From: SCGC-AAA076-P13 sp964276235
GTDB taxonomy: Bacteria > Pseudomonadota > Gammaproteobacteria > Magnimaribacterales > D2472
Direction of reading: 5' to 3'
Length of the DNA stretch: 64,000 nucleotides
Assembly: GCA_964276235.1 (NCBI GenBank)
Contig: CAXYEK010000001.1
Location: 310,001 to 374,000 of the forward strand
Shown here piece by piece: positions 26,160-35,179 of the stretch; within the stretch, counting starts at the first letter, position 1; each line of letters opens with the position of its first letter. The position numbers were made by a program, and so were the translations under genes. A model generated the notes under the pieces. That model was given only the letters and a program-made list of their open reading frames with translations, did no database searches and was not told the DNA's origin.

Positions 26160-26349
26160 TGTTTTTCTCTTTGCTTAATTTAGTTTTTAATTGAGATATT
26201 TCTTTATTTTGAAGAATTTTATTTTTCTTCCAATCTCGCTCCCTTTCAACATAAGAATCAATTATCCCTTTTTGTTCTTCAAAACGTTTAACCAAAAGAT
26301 TAACTTTTTCTTCGAGACTGTTAAATGATGAGTTTTCTTTTTCTGACAT
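26152..26349 (-). CDS. Short coiled-coil protein upstream of zapA (TIGR02449-like)
   Basis: A 65-residue, highly charged protein that is almost all heptad-like helix (LEEKVNLLVKRFEEQKGI ... NKEISQLKTKLSKEK). Small coiled-coil proteins at this position next to zapA are common in Gammaproteobacteria (TIGR02449 in my recollection). It overlaps zapA by 8 bases, so a division-related role resembling ZapB is plausible but inferred. Divergent from pepP. Confidence 0.72.
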   Translation of the reverse strand: MSEKENSSFNSLEEKVNLLVKRFEEQKGIIDSYVERERDWKKNKILQNKEISQLKTKLSKEKNNE

Positions 26350-26413
26350 TCTATAAGTTTAATTGCACATCAATGAATTGGAAAGTTTGTTTAATAAAAG
26401 AGTAAAATAAACC

Positions 26414-27709
26414 ATGGAAAAATTAATATATAAAAATAGAAGAGAATCTTTAAAAAATCATCTGCCAGAAAATTGTGCACTAATAATTCCAGGCGCAGAT
26501 TTGCAATACAGGAATGCAGATTCATCTTACCTTCTGAGGCAAGAGAGTAGTTTTTTCTATTTCTCTGGTTTTTGCGAACCTTCTTCTTTAATGGTTATGG
26601 TAAATAATGGCAAAAGCATAGATTCAATTATATTTGTACCTGAGAAAGATAAATTAAGAGAAATATGGGATGGATATAGGGCTGGACCAATAGGAGCAGT
26701 TGATGAATATTTATTCGATAGATCTTTTGAGAATAATAAGATAGATCAATTAGTACCAGAGCTTCTTCAAGGAGTTGAAAAGGTATTTTATCCCATTGGT
26801 AAAAAAGAAGGCTTTGATCAAAAAGTTATTGATTGGACAATGGCAGCTAATTCAAAAGATAGATACATGCATTCAATAGATATTATTGATGGCTCATCCT
26901 TGGTAGGCAACATGAGATTAATAAAGGATGAAAATGAAATTGAAACAATGAAAAAAGCCTGCAATATTTCTGCTGAATCATATATTGAGGTAATGAAGTC
27001 AATCAAACCTGGTGATAATGAGCAATCAGTTGAAGCCAGGTTTTTATATGAATTTGGTAAAAGAGGAGGGCGTTTCCCTGCATATACTCCAATAGTTGCT
27101 GGTGGAGAAAATGCATGCGTTCTTCATTATGTTGAAAATAATCAAGACCTAAGCGGCTCAGATTTGATATTAGTTGATGCAGGTTGCGAATATAAGATGT
27201 ATGCGTCAGACATAACTAGAACTTTTCCTGTCGGCGGAAAATTTTCGAAAGAACAACTGGAAATTTATAATGTAGTACTAGAAGCTAACCTTGCTGCCTC
27301 AGCTGCTGTTATTCAAGGTAATAGTATTATGGAACCTCAGCTTATTTCTGAAAAAATAATTACAAAAGGACTTGTAGATCTAGGAATACTTTCAGGTGAT
27401 CCAGAGACTCTTCATGCAGAAGGTGCATTTAAAGATTTTTATATGCATAAGATTGGTCATTGGCTAGGCTTGGATGTTCATGATGTTGGAGACTACGTTG
27501 AGGACGGAGAGTATATGAAATTTAAACCAGGAATGATTACTACAATTGAGCCAGGAATATACATAAGCAGCACAATGGATGTTGATGATAAATGGAAAGG
27601 AATTGGTGTACGAATTGAAGATGACATACTTGTTACTGACACAGGAAATCTTAATCTAACAGCAAAAGTTCCATCAAATCCTGAAGAAATTGAAGCATTA
27701 ATGGCATAA
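26414..27709 (+). CDS. pepP: Xaa-Pro aminopeptidase PepP
   Basis: Dimetal M24B peptidase releasing N-terminal residues before proline. The N-terminal domain (residues 1-165) is followed by the pita-bread fold: the metal ligands lie in LVDAGCEYKMYASDITRTFPV (two Asp), HKIGHWLGLDVHDVG (His) and TIEPGIYI and GIGVRIEDDILVT (two Glu). The 431 residues match E. coli PepP. It is followed 4 bases later by ubiH, the usual pepP-ubiH order. Confidence 0.96.
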   Translation: MEKLIYKNRRESLKNHLPENCALIIPGADLQYRNADSSYLLRQESSFFYFSGFCEPSSLMVMVNNGKSIDSIIFVPEKDKLREIWDGYRAGPIGAVDEYLFDRSFENNKIDQLVPELLQGVEKVFYPIGKKEGFDQKVIDWTMAANSKDRYMHSIDIIDGSSLVGNMRLIKDENEIETMKKACNISAESYIEVMKSIKPGDNEQSVEARFLYEFGKRGGRFPAYTPIVAGGENACVLHYVENNQDLSGSDLILVDAGCEYKMYASDITRTFPVGGKFSKEQLEIYNVVLEANLAASAAVIQGNSIMEPQLISEKIITKGLVDLGILSGDPETLHAEGAFKDFYMHKIGHWLGLDVHDVGDYVEDGEYMKFKPGMITTIEPGIYISSTMDVDDKWKGIGVRIEDDILVTDTGNLNLTAKVPSNPEEIEALMA

Positions 27710-27713
27710 ATAG

Positions 27714-28874
27714 ATGGATGTCCCAGTTACTATCTCAGGTGGAGGGATAATAGGAAGCTATATTTCTCTGAGACTTCAAAGAAGTAATATAAATTCAATC
27801 GTCATAGAAAAATCTGAAGATACAGTATCGTCTTCAGAAGGTATTAGAACTTTAACCCTTAATCCTCATTCAATGGCTATGCTGAATAATATTGGTGTTA
27901 GCTTGGAGTCTGCAGCTATAAAGGAAATCATAGTTTTAGACGGAGAAGGCACTGGGAAAATACAATTTTCAGAAAAAGAAATAGACTCTGAAAACCTCTC
28001 TTATGTTGTCATGTTTAATGATCTTAGAAATGAACTCTTAGCACTATCTAAAGATAAAACTATTTTTAATAATGAAATCCAGTCTATACAAAATCTTAAT
28101 AGCGAAGATGATCCAGAAGTAATTCTTAAAGATGATACTGTTATTAAAACCAAGATAGTTGCTGGTTGTGATGGAAGAAATTCTAAAGTTGCTTCAATAG
28201 CTTCTTTAAAAAGTTCATATAATGAGTATATGCAAACAGCCTTAACTTTTACAGTTGAAGCAAAACAAAGTGAAACCAAAAATGCTTATCAAGTATTTTC
28301 TGAGAAAGGAATATTTGCATTGATGCCAATGCCTAAAAAAGATTTAGATCAAAATAGATGGACAATTGTATGGTCTGTAAGCGATAGCGAGTTAAAGAAT
28401 CAAGAAGTATCTAGTTATGTAGAAGATAATCTTTGTTATTTTGAATCAAAACTTGGAATCAATATGACAGTAAGTTCAGAGATTCTTAGTTTTAGATTAT
28501 CAAATCATCACTTCGATGAATACATCAAGGGACCTGTCGTTCTTCTAGGAGATGCTGCACACTCCATTCATCCTTTGGCTGGCCAGGGAATTAATCTTGG
28601 CTTTGCAGATGCTGATGTTTTTTGTGAAGAAATAATTCAAGCACATGAAAAAGGATTTGTAATAAACGAAAAATCTATTCTTAAAAGATATGAAATTCGA
28701 AGAAAGGGTATGAATTTGTTAATGCTAAAGTCTATGGATTTCTTTGTTAACTTTTTTAACACTGATAATTTATATTTAAGGCTAATAAGAAATTGGGGTC
28801 TTAATACAGTGAATAAGACAAAATTCATCAAAGCATTTTTTATAAAGCATGCCTCAGGCTTAAATAAAGTTTAA
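27714..28874 (+). CDS. ubiH: UbiH-family FAD-dependent quinone-ring hydroxylase
   Basis: Flavoprotein monooxygenase of ubiquinone synthesis. It has the FAD Rossmann motif SGGGIIGSYISLRLQ, the central AGCDGRNSKV and the C-terminal GDAAHSIHPLAGQGINLGFADA, diagnostic of the UbiH/UbiF/UbiI family. The 386 residues fit. Position after pepP favours UbiH, but UbiF or UbiI cannot be excluded from sequence alone. It would act together with UbiE/J/B encoded near 7.4-10 kb. Confidence 0.88.
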   Translation: MDVPVTISGGGIIGSYISLRLQRSNINSIVIEKSEDTVSSSEGIRTLTLNPHSMAMLNNIGVSLESAAIKEIIVLDGEGTGKIQFSEKEIDSENLSYVVMFNDLRNELLALSKDKTIFNNEIQSIQNLNSEDDPEVILKDDTVIKTKIVAGCDGRNSKVASIASLKSSYNEYMQTALTFTVEAKQSETKNAYQVFSEKGIFALMPMPKKDLDQNRWTIVWSVSDSELKNQEVSSYVEDNLCYFESKLGINMTVSSEILSFRLSNHHFDEYIKGPVVLLGDAAHSIHPLAGQGINLGFADADVFCEEIIQAHEKGFVINEKSILKRYEIRRKGMNLLMLKSMDFFVNFFNTDNLYLRLIRNWGLNTVNKTKFIKAFFIKHASGLNKV

Positions 28875-28889
28875 ATTGAAGTTCTAAAT

Positions 28890-28908
28890 GCAATTGATTA
28901 TCATTACG
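28890..28908 (-). promoter_or_regulatory. Fur-box-like operator upstream of the iron-binding lipoprotein
   Basis: Read on the minus strand this 19-mer matches the classical Fur consensus at 14 of 19 positions, including the continuous core TAATGATAATCA. It overlaps a perfect inverted repeat ATTATC-5-GATAAT (28897-28913). It lies 20 bases before the start of the next gene, within the expected promoter region, so iron repression is likely. Confidence 0.65.
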
Positions 28909-28927
28909 ATAATTAAAGGATAACAAC

Positions 28928-29926
28928 ATGAAAAATTTAATATTAGCATTAACAGTATTGATGGTTGCCTCATGCAGCAGGGAAACTGCAGACGAATCTC
29001 TAACGATTTTTACGTCAAGACAACCTCAGCTGATTGAGCCTATTTTAGAAAAATATACAGAAAAGACTGGTATTAAAGTTAAATTGTTATCAGGAAATGC
29101 TCAACAGTTAATGGAACGAATTGATATCGAAGGTGAGCAATCAGAGGCAGATATATTTATGACAGTTGATGCAGGTGTTTTATGGCAAGCATCTGAAAGA
29201 GGAATTCTCAGTAGCATTCAATCAGATATTTTAAATACTAATATTCCTTCTCACTTAAGAGATGTCGATGGCCACTGGTTTGGTTTATCAAAAAGAGCAA
29301 GAACGATTGTATTTTCTAATGATCAATTTTCAAAAGAAGATTTTTCATCTTATGAAAATTTATCTTATCCAAAATGGGCAGGTAAATTGTGCTTAAGAAC
29401 TTCAAAAAAAGTTTATAACAGATCTTTACTAGCTAGTATGATAGATGCAAATGGATTTGAAAAAACTGAAAAAATTGTTCAGGGATGGGTCAATAATTTA
29501 GCAACAGAAGTATTTTCAAATGATACAAATGCACTTAAAGCAGTCTCAAGCGGTCAGTGTGGTTTTACGATTGTTAATACCTATTACTTGGCAAGACTTT
29601 TATCCGACAAAACATACGATAATTTAGAATTATTTTGGGCTAATCAAGATGGTAGAGGAGTGCATGTAAATATTTCTGGTGCCGGTGTTGTTAAGACTTC
29701 AAAAAATAAAGAACAATCAATTAAATTATTAGAATACTTATCTTCTGCTGAGGCACAAAATGAATATGCATCTGCTAATAAAGAATATCCAGTTCTGATT
29801 GGAGCTCAGGTAGATGAATCCATAGCATCATGGGGCGAGTTTATTGAAGATACTATCGGAGTTGAAAAACTGGGCAAGCTTCAAAAAGATGCAGTTTTTT
29901 TAGCCCAAGAGACTGATTATAAATAA
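28928..29926 (+). CDS. Iron(III) ABC transporter substrate-binding lipoprotein (FbpA/FutA type)
   Basis: Captures ferric iron for ABC import. A lipoprotein signal (LMVASC, Cys16) precedes a bilobed binding fold: LTIFTSRQPQLIEPILEKYTEKTGIKV, ADIFMTVDAGVLWQASERGIL, and a C-terminal NTYYLARL with the paired tyrosines that bind iron in FutA-like proteins. The 332-residue length fits. A Fur-like site lies upstream. No permease or ATPase adjoins it, so the transporter must be encoded elsewhere. Confidence 0.9.
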   Translation: MKNLILALTVLMVASCSRETADESLTIFTSRQPQLIEPILEKYTEKTGIKVKLLSGNAQQLMERIDIEGEQSEADIFMTVDAGVLWQASERGILSSIQSDILNTNIPSHLRDVDGHWFGLSKRARTIVFSNDQFSKEDFSSYENLSYPKWAGKLCLRTSKKVYNRSLLASMIDANGFEKTEKIVQGWVNNLATEVFSNDTNALKAVSSGQCGFTIVNTYYLARLLSDKTYDNLELFWANQDGRGVHVNISGAGVVKTSKNKEQSIKLLEYLSSAEAQNEYASANKEYPVLIGAQVDESIASWGEFIEDTIGVEKLGKLQKDAVFLAQETDYK

Positions 29927-29947
29927 TTTGAAATTAAGAAAAGTGTA

Positions 29948-30184
29948 TTAAACTTTTTGACCGCTAGCTCTAATTTCCTTAAGAACTTCGCTGATACCTT
30001 TTTTATCTATTATTCTCATACCTTTAGCTGAGACCTTAAGATTAACGAATTTATTTTCTGATTCTACCCAGAATTTATGCATATGAAGATTAGGATAGAA
30101 CTTTCTTTTAGTCCTATTTTTAGCATGAGAAACATTGTTCCCAGACTGTGGTATCTTACCTGTTACTTGACATATTTTACTCAT
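29948..30184 (-). CDS. rpmB: Ribosomal protein L28
   Basis: 78-residue large-subunit protein. SKICQVTGKIPQSGNNVSHAKNRTKR and the C-terminal LKVSAKGMRIIDKKGI are the L28 signatures. rpmG (L33), which normally follows rpmB in Gammaproteobacteria, is not present in the 21-base gap before the iron-binding gene. Divergent from sixA. Confidence 0.96.
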   Translation of the reverse strand: MSKICQVTGKIPQSGNNVSHAKNRTKRKFYPNLHMHKFWVESENKFVNLKVSAKGMRIIDKKGISEVLKEIRASGQKV

Positions 30185-30229
30185 TGAACCGCGATTTTAT
30201 AGAACCCTGACAGACTTAGCAATACTATT

Positions 30230-30724
30230 ATGAAACAAATTTTCTTATTAAGGCATGCAAAATCTGATTGGAATAATCTAGGGGAACAAGATTTTGATAG
30301 ATCTTTAGCAAAAAGAGGTATTCAAGATGCTTCCACAATTTCTAATCACGTTAAAAAAAATAACCATTTAATAGAAAAAGTTTTATGCAGTAGCTCAAAG
30401 AGAACAAAACAAACTTTTGATTATTGTTCAGATGGATTCAATTTCCCTATTGAGAATGCTGAGTATCTAGATGATTTATATTTTGGCGATACCGATAAAA
30501 TTATTAGACTAATTCAAAATATAAATGAATCAATAAGCTCAATATTGATTGTTGGACATAATCCAACAATGCATAGTTTGGCTGAAAGTTTAACTGAAGA
30601 AACCCTCAAAAAATTTCCAACCTGCTCTTTAGCAGAAATTACTTCAGAAACTTCATGGAAAGACTTACCTTTAAAAAAATGTAAGTTAAAATCATTTATC
30701 AAACCAAAGGAGCTTAAATCTTGA
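30230..30724 (+). CDS. sixA: SixA-type phosphohistidine phosphatase
   Basis: Histidine-phosphatase-superfamily enzyme of 164 residues. The catalytic RHG-type motif is LLRHAKSDW; the second conserved histidine is in LIVGHNPTMHSLAE, and CSSSKRTKQT supplies the phosphate-binding Arg. SixA dephosphorylates phosphohistidine (for example in the nitrogen PTS); the substrate here is unknown. It overlaps dut through TTGA. Confidence 0.85.
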   Translation: MKQIFLLRHAKSDWNNLGEQDFDRSLAKRGIQDASTISNHVKKNNHLIEKVLCSSSKRTKQTFDYCSDGFNFPIENAEYLDDLYFGDTDKIIRLIQNINESISSILIVGHNPTMHSLAESLTEETLKKFPTCSLAEITSETSWKDLPLKKCKLKSFIKPKELKS

Positions 30725-31176
30725 AAGATGTAAAAATTAAAATAATTAATCCTCTTATGGGTTCAACGATTCCTTTACCGGAGTATGAGACTCCAGGTTC
30801 AGCAGGTTTAGATCTTAGAGCATGTATTGATGAGGAGATTGTTCTTAAAGCTGGTATGTCTCAACTAATACCAATTGGATTTGCAATGTATTTAGAGGAT
30901 TCAGGCTTGGCTGCCTTAGTAATTCCAAGATCAGGTCTTGGTTCAAAACATGGGATTGTTCTTGGTAATTTGGTTGGTCTTATAGATTCTGACTATCAGG
31001 GTGAATTAATGGTGCCAGCTTGGAATAGATCTGAAGAAGATTTTGTGATTAACCCCAGCGATAGAATTGCTCAAATGATTATTGTTCCTGTGGTTCAGGC
31101 AAAATTTAATATTGTTGAAGAGTTTAATGAAACTCAGAGGGGAGAAAAGGGCTTTGGGAGTTCTGGTATAAATTGA
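30721..31176 (+). CDS. dut: Deoxyuridine 5'-triphosphate nucleotidohydrolase (dUTPase)
   Basis: Hydrolyses dUTP to dUMP, keeping uracil out of DNA. All five trimeric-dUTPase motifs are visible: PGSAGLDLRA, PRSGLGSKHGIVLGN, GLIDSDYQGEL, DRIAQMIIVPV and the C-terminal RGEKGFGSSG. The 151-residue length is standard. The start is TTG 30721 overlapping the sixA stop, and the N-terminus aligns with E. coli Dut. Confidence 0.96.
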   Translation: MKDVKIKIINPLMGSTIPLPEYETPGSAGLDLRACIDEEIVLKAGMSQLIPIGFAMYLEDSGLAALVIPRSGLGSKHGIVLGNLVGLIDSDYQGELMVPAWNRSEEDFVINPSDRIAQMIIVPVVQAKFNIVEEFNETQRGEKGFGSSGIN

Positions 31177-31181
31177 TTAAC

Positions 31182-31430
31182 TTATTTCTTCTTACCAAAT
31201 CTTTCTTCAAATTTCTGTACTCTACCACCTGTATCAATAATTTTCTGCTTACCAGTATAGAAAGGATGAGAAGCAGATGAGATATCAAGAGGATAGTATG
31301 GATATGTTTTTCCATCTTCCCATTCTTTGGTTTGAGTCGTGTCTAGCGTTGAACGGATGAGGAAGTACGTATCAGCACTTGCATCATGGAATAAAACTTC
31401 ACGGTATTCAGGATGTATATCTTTTTTCAT
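31182..31430 (-). CDS. rpmE2: Ribosomal protein L31, type B
   Basis: From ATG 31430 the protein is 82 residues: MKKDIHPEYREVLFHD, then STLDTTQTKEW ... YYPLDISSASHPFYTGKQK, typical of L31B (RpmE2/YkgM). The CxxC zinc pairs of type A L31 are absent, so this is the zinc-independent form often used under zinc limitation; if no type A gene exists elsewhere it is the only L31. Divergent from priA. Confidence 0.94.
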   Translation of the reverse strand: MKKDIHPEYREVLFHDASADTYFLIRSTLDTTQTKEWEDGKTYPYYPLDISSASHPFYTGKQKIIDTGGRVQKFEERFGKKK

Positions 31431-31489
31431 AATAAAATCAAAATTTGGATGAGAACTATAACAAAAAACACCCTCTTTACAATCAAAAA

Positions 31490-33478
31490 ATGAATATTTT
31501 TTACTATGATGTAGCCGTTTCATTGCCTTTAAGGCAATGTTTCACCTATAGCTTTAATATAAAAATTAAAAAAGGTACAAGAGTATCTGTTCCTTTTGGA
31601 AAAAGGGTATTAGTAGGCGTTGTTACTAAAAATATCCAAAATCCTGAATTTCTAAAGAAGGCAGGAGTCGTAAAAGAAATCATTTCAGTCATGGATGAAT
31701 ATTCCTTATTTGATAAATCAATATTTAATTCAATTTTATGGGCCTCAGACTACTACCATCATCCAATTGGAGAAGTTTTACATACTTTTATACCAACCGA
31801 ATTACGAAAGATTAACAATAAAAAAATTGAGCCTATGGGTCAACCATCTGAATATCTAGTAAATGATATTGATAAGAAATTTGAGTTAACACTAGATCAA
31901 GATAAAGCAGTTAAAAAACTTTCAAAGATGGAAGGTTTTTCACCGTCCTTACTATATGGAGTAACAGGTTCAGGAAAAACTGAGGTCTACTTAAGGCTTG
32001 CTGAAGATTGCATCAAGAAAAATAAGACAGCATTAATTCTTGTTCCTGAAATTAATTTGACCCCTCAGTTACTTTCAAGATTTCAAAATAGGTTCAAAGG
32101 TGAGATTGGTCTTTATCACTCTAAGCAGACTCCTGGAAAAAGACTAAAAACTTGGCTCAAAGCAAAGTTTGGAGATATTAAGATAGTCATAGGAACTAGA
32201 TCTTCTGTTCTTATGCCATTAAAAGATATTGGCCTTATAGTAATTGACGAAGAACACGATCAATCTTTCAGACAATCAGAGGGATTTAAATTCTCTGCAA
32301 GAGACCTAGCAATCAAGAGATCTCAACTAGAAAATATTCCGATTGTTCTTGGATCTGCTACACCATCTCTTCAAACTCTAAAACTTGTAAAAGAAAAGAA
32401 ATTTAATAGGGTAGATATATTAAGTAGAGTTGATGGTAGAAAGCCTCCTAAGTTGATTACTTTGGATATAAATAACAGTCCATTAATAGGTGGTCTTGCC
32501 ATGGAAACTATAAGCGCAATTCAATCTACTATAAACAAAGGCGAGCAAGTCTTAGTTTTTATAAACAGAAGAGGGTTTGCCCCTCTTTATCAGTGCGGCT
32601 CTTGTGGATGGGTTGCTGAATGCAAGTCATGCGATACCAATTTAGTATTCCATCAATCAAGAAATAGGCTTATATGTCACAGATGTGAGTCAGCATATGG
32701 TGTTAATTCAACTTGCCCAATATGTAACAAAGATGAATTTCATATGCATGGAGCAGGAACAGAGAGAGTCGAGGAAGTTTTAGAAAATAGCTTTCCAAAA
32801 ACTTCAATAATAAGAGTGGATCATGATTCCACCAAAAAAGTTGGGGCTATGGAGTCAATTGTTGAAGAGATTCATTCTTCAGATGCTGCAATCCTTGTTG
32901 GAACTCAGATGCTAGCAAAGGGTCATGATTTTCCAAAAGTTACGTTGAGTATCATTTTAAATGCTGATAATGGCTTAATTAGCCCAGAGATAAATGCTTT
33001 GGAAAAGATATCTCAATTACTTATTCAAGTATCTGGAAGAGCTGGGAGAAATAATAATTTAGCAAAAGTTATTATTCAAACAAGATATCCAGATGACATT
33101 AACCTTAACAAGATTAAAACAGGCGACTATATGAATTTTGCATCCCAATGCCTTAATACTAACAAGAAGATGAACCTTCCTCCTTTTTCAACTTTGTGTC
33201 TGCTCAGATGTTCATCGCCAACTCAAAAAAGTAATATAGACTTTTTAGAAAAAGCTGTAATCACCCTTACAAATAGATCAGATATAAAGATTATTGGGCC
33301 CTTACCTTCATTAATATCAAAAGCAAAAGGGAATTATAGGCATCATGTTTATATCCAGTCTTCCAAAAAGACTTTTTTAAATAAAGTACTAAAATTTTTG
33401 ACCATTGAGTTTGAAAAATGGCCAGAATCTAAAAAGGTTAAGTGGTCTTTTGATATAGATCCAATAGATCTTAATTAG
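31490..33478 (+). CDS. priA: Primosomal replication protein N' (PriA helicase)
   Basis: Superfamily 2 3'-5' helicase restarting stalled forks. ATG 31490 gives 662 residues beginning MNIFYYDVAVSLPLRQCFTYSF; the upstream in-frame ATG at 31445 adds unrelated residues that overlap the rpmE2 leader. Walker A is GVTGSGKTEVYLRLA, Walker B is VIDEEHDQS, and the two zinc sites are CGSCGWVAECKSC and CHRCESAYGVNSTCPIC. Length is slightly short of E. coli (732). Confidence 0.96.
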   Translation: MNIFYYDVAVSLPLRQCFTYSFNIKIKKGTRVSVPFGKRVLVGVVTKNIQNPEFLKKAGVVKEIISVMDEYSLFDKSIFNSILWASDYYHHPIGEVLHTFIPTELRKINNKKIEPMGQPSEYLVNDIDKKFELTLDQDKAVKKLSKMEGFSPSLLYGVTGSGKTEVYLRLAEDCIKKNKTALILVPEINLTPQLLSRFQNRFKGEIGLYHSKQTPGKRLKTWLKAKFGDIKIVIGTRSSVLMPLKDIGLIVIDEEHDQSFRQSEGFKFSARDLAIKRSQLENIPIVLGSATPSLQTLKLVKEKKFNRVDILSRVDGRKPPKLITLDINNSPLIGGLAMETISAIQSTINKGEQVLVFINRRGFAPLYQCGSCGWVAECKSCDTNLVFHQSRNRLICHRCESAYGVNSTCPICNKDEFHMHGAGTERVEEVLENSFPKTSIIRVDHDSTKKVGAMESIVEEIHSSDAAILVGTQMLAKGHDFPKVTLSIILNADNGLISPEINALEKISQLLIQVSGRAGRNNNLAKVIIQTRYPDDINLNKIKTGDYMNFASQCLNTNKKMNLPPFSTLCLLRCSSPTQKSNIDFLEKAVITLTNRSDIKIIGPLPSLISKAKGNYRHHVYIQSSKKTFLNKVLKFLTIEFEKWPESKKVKWSFDIDPIDLN

Positions 33479-34725
33479 ATATAAACTCTAATTAATTGAC
33501 CAGGATAAATCGATTTATTATTTAAGTTATTATCTTTATTTAAAGCCTCTACGGTTACACCAAATCTAATGGCTATCTCAGATAAAACATCACCTTTTTG
33601 AATTTCATAGGTGACATAATCTGGAGTAGTTTCCATAAAAGTATTTGATTTAGGCTTTTCTTTAAAGTAATTATGTATTCCAAGAAATATAGATCTAGCT
33701 ATCATTCTTCTGCCAGCTTTGCCTTTTAATCTTTTTGCATCTTCAGGATTGGTTATAAAACCTGATTCCACGAGTATGGAAGGAATATCGATTGATTTTA
33801 AAACTCTAAAATCAGCATACTCAACATTTTTCTTATGAATTTTTGTATAAGGATCTCTTTTAAGCTGTTCTAAAACCTTGTTGCCAAGCAACCTACTATT
33901 ATTCATTTTGTCCTTATAGACGTCCTTATAAAGTGCTCTGGCCGCATCCTCATTGAAATCATCAGCATCCAGGCTGGCAATTTGTGCTTGAATAGCTCTT
34001 CGTTGTTTTTTAGAAAGATTTTCTGCTGTAATACTAGATGCTTTTTCTGACCATACAAATACAGACGCACCTTTGACTGAGGCAAGTCTAAATCCATCTG
34101 CATGAATTGAAACAAAGATGTCAGCTCCAGCTTTTCTAGCATCTTGGTATCTGTCATTCAAGCTTACAAAATCATCATTTTTTCGAATCATTACTGCTTG
34201 ATAGCCTTTTGTATCTCTTAGAGTTCTTTGGAGCTCTTTTGCAATCAAAAGAGTTATATCTTTTTCTAAAACATTATTTTCACTTACAGCGCCTGGGTCC
34301 CTTCCGCCATGACCTGCATCAATTGCCACAACTATGTCTCTGGTGTTCTTATCTAAATCTCTAGCTTTCTTTATTTTTAGATTTAAAAGGACACCATCTT
34401 CTGTTTGAACTTGAGTTGGTTTTCTCCAATAAACAGATTCATATAAATCTACAACTACTCTAGTAAGGCTTCCATCTAAAGAAGCTCTAACTTTTTTTAT
34501 TGGATAATTATATATTTCGTCTATTGGCTTTTTTAATTCAGATTGGTTTATTTCAAGAACTATTCTTGAAGGATTCTGGAGTGCATAGGAATTCACATAA
34601 GAGACCTTTTCTAAATTAAATGAAATTTGGATATTTTCATTTTCAACCTCTTTAATTTGATCAAAAATAATCTCATTTGCATGTATGCAAAATGGAAGAA
34701 TTAAAATAGCTAATAATTTATGCAT
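33475..34725 (-). CDS. amiB: N-acetylmuramoyl-L-alanine amidase (AmiB type) with AMIN and LysM
   Basis: Periplasmic septal amidase. After a signal peptide (MHKLLAILILPFCIHA) comes an AMIN domain (about residues 20-115), an Amidase_3 zinc domain (VVAIDAGHGGRDPGAV with His, and ILVESGFITNPEDAKRL with the Glu), and a C-terminal LysM (YEIQKGDVLSEIAIRFGV). ATG 34725 matches the signal peptide; an ATG at 34731 is near-equal. It overlaps tsaE by 8 bases in the conserved nnr-tsaE-amiB order; mutL, usual next, is absent, priA converging instead. Confidence 0.94.
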   Translation of the reverse strand: MHKLLAILILPFCIHANEIIFDQIKEVENENIQISFNLEKVSYVNSYALQNPSRIVLEINQSELKKPIDEIYNYPIKKVRASLDGSLTRVVVDLYESVYWRKPTQVQTEDGVLLNLKIKKARDLDKNTRDIVVAIDAGHGGRDPGAVSENNVLEKDITLLIAKELQRTLRDTKGYQAVMIRKNDDFVSLNDRYQDARKAGADIFVSIHADGFRLASVKGASVFVWSEKASSITAENLSKKQRRAIQAQIASLDADDFNEDAARALYKDVYKDKMNNSRLLGNKVLEQLKRDPYTKIHKKNVEYADFRVLKSIDIPSILVESGFITNPEDAKRLKGKAGRRMIARSIFLGIHNYFKEKPKSNTFMETTPDYVTYEIQKGDVLSEIAIRFGVTVEALNKDNNLNNKSIYPGQLIRVYI

Positions 34726-35179
34726 AGTCATCTGCCCATTCAGAAAAGTCATTATCTTTAGATGTTATTAAAACTTCTCTTCCATTTTTGATATGTGTAA
34801 ATTCAATCTTTAAATCAAAATCTCGACTATATTGTAATCTTTCTGGCCATTCTATTAATACAATTTTTTTTGAGCTTATATTCCTATCTAGATTAAAAAT
34901 ATCAATATCCTGAGCCTCTTCAGTTCTATAAAGATCGATATGAAGAAAAAGTATATTTGGTAATTCATACTCTTCACATAAAGTATATGTAGGACTTTTC
35001 ACAAGCTCATCCCATCCACAATTTTTTATGATGGAACGTGAAATAAAAGTTTTCCCAGCACCCAGGTCTCCTTGAAGATGAATCTCAATAGAATCTTTCT
35101 CAGAGCCTATAATCTTTTTAGCTATTTCTGAGCCAAGTTTATTGGTAGCGTCGTCGTCGTTTAGAATTAATCTTTTCAT
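34718..35179 (-). CDS. tsaE: tRNA threonylcarbamoyladenosine synthesis ATPase TsaE
   Basis: P-loop ATPase of the TsaBDE complex that makes t6A37 in ANN-reading tRNAs. The 153 residues contain LQGDLGAGKTFISRSI (Walker A), SPTYTLCEEYELP and HIDLYRTEEAQD, then LIEWPERL, all family hallmarks. It overlaps nnrD by 4 bases. Confidence 0.95.
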   Translation of the reverse strand: MKRLILNDDDATNKLGSEIAKKIIGSEKDSIEIHLQGDLGAGKTFISRSIIKNCGWDELVKSPTYTLCEEYELPNILFLHIDLYRTEEAQDIDIFNLDRNISSKKIVLIEWPERLQYSRDFDLKIEFTHIKNGREVLITSKDNDFSEWADDYA

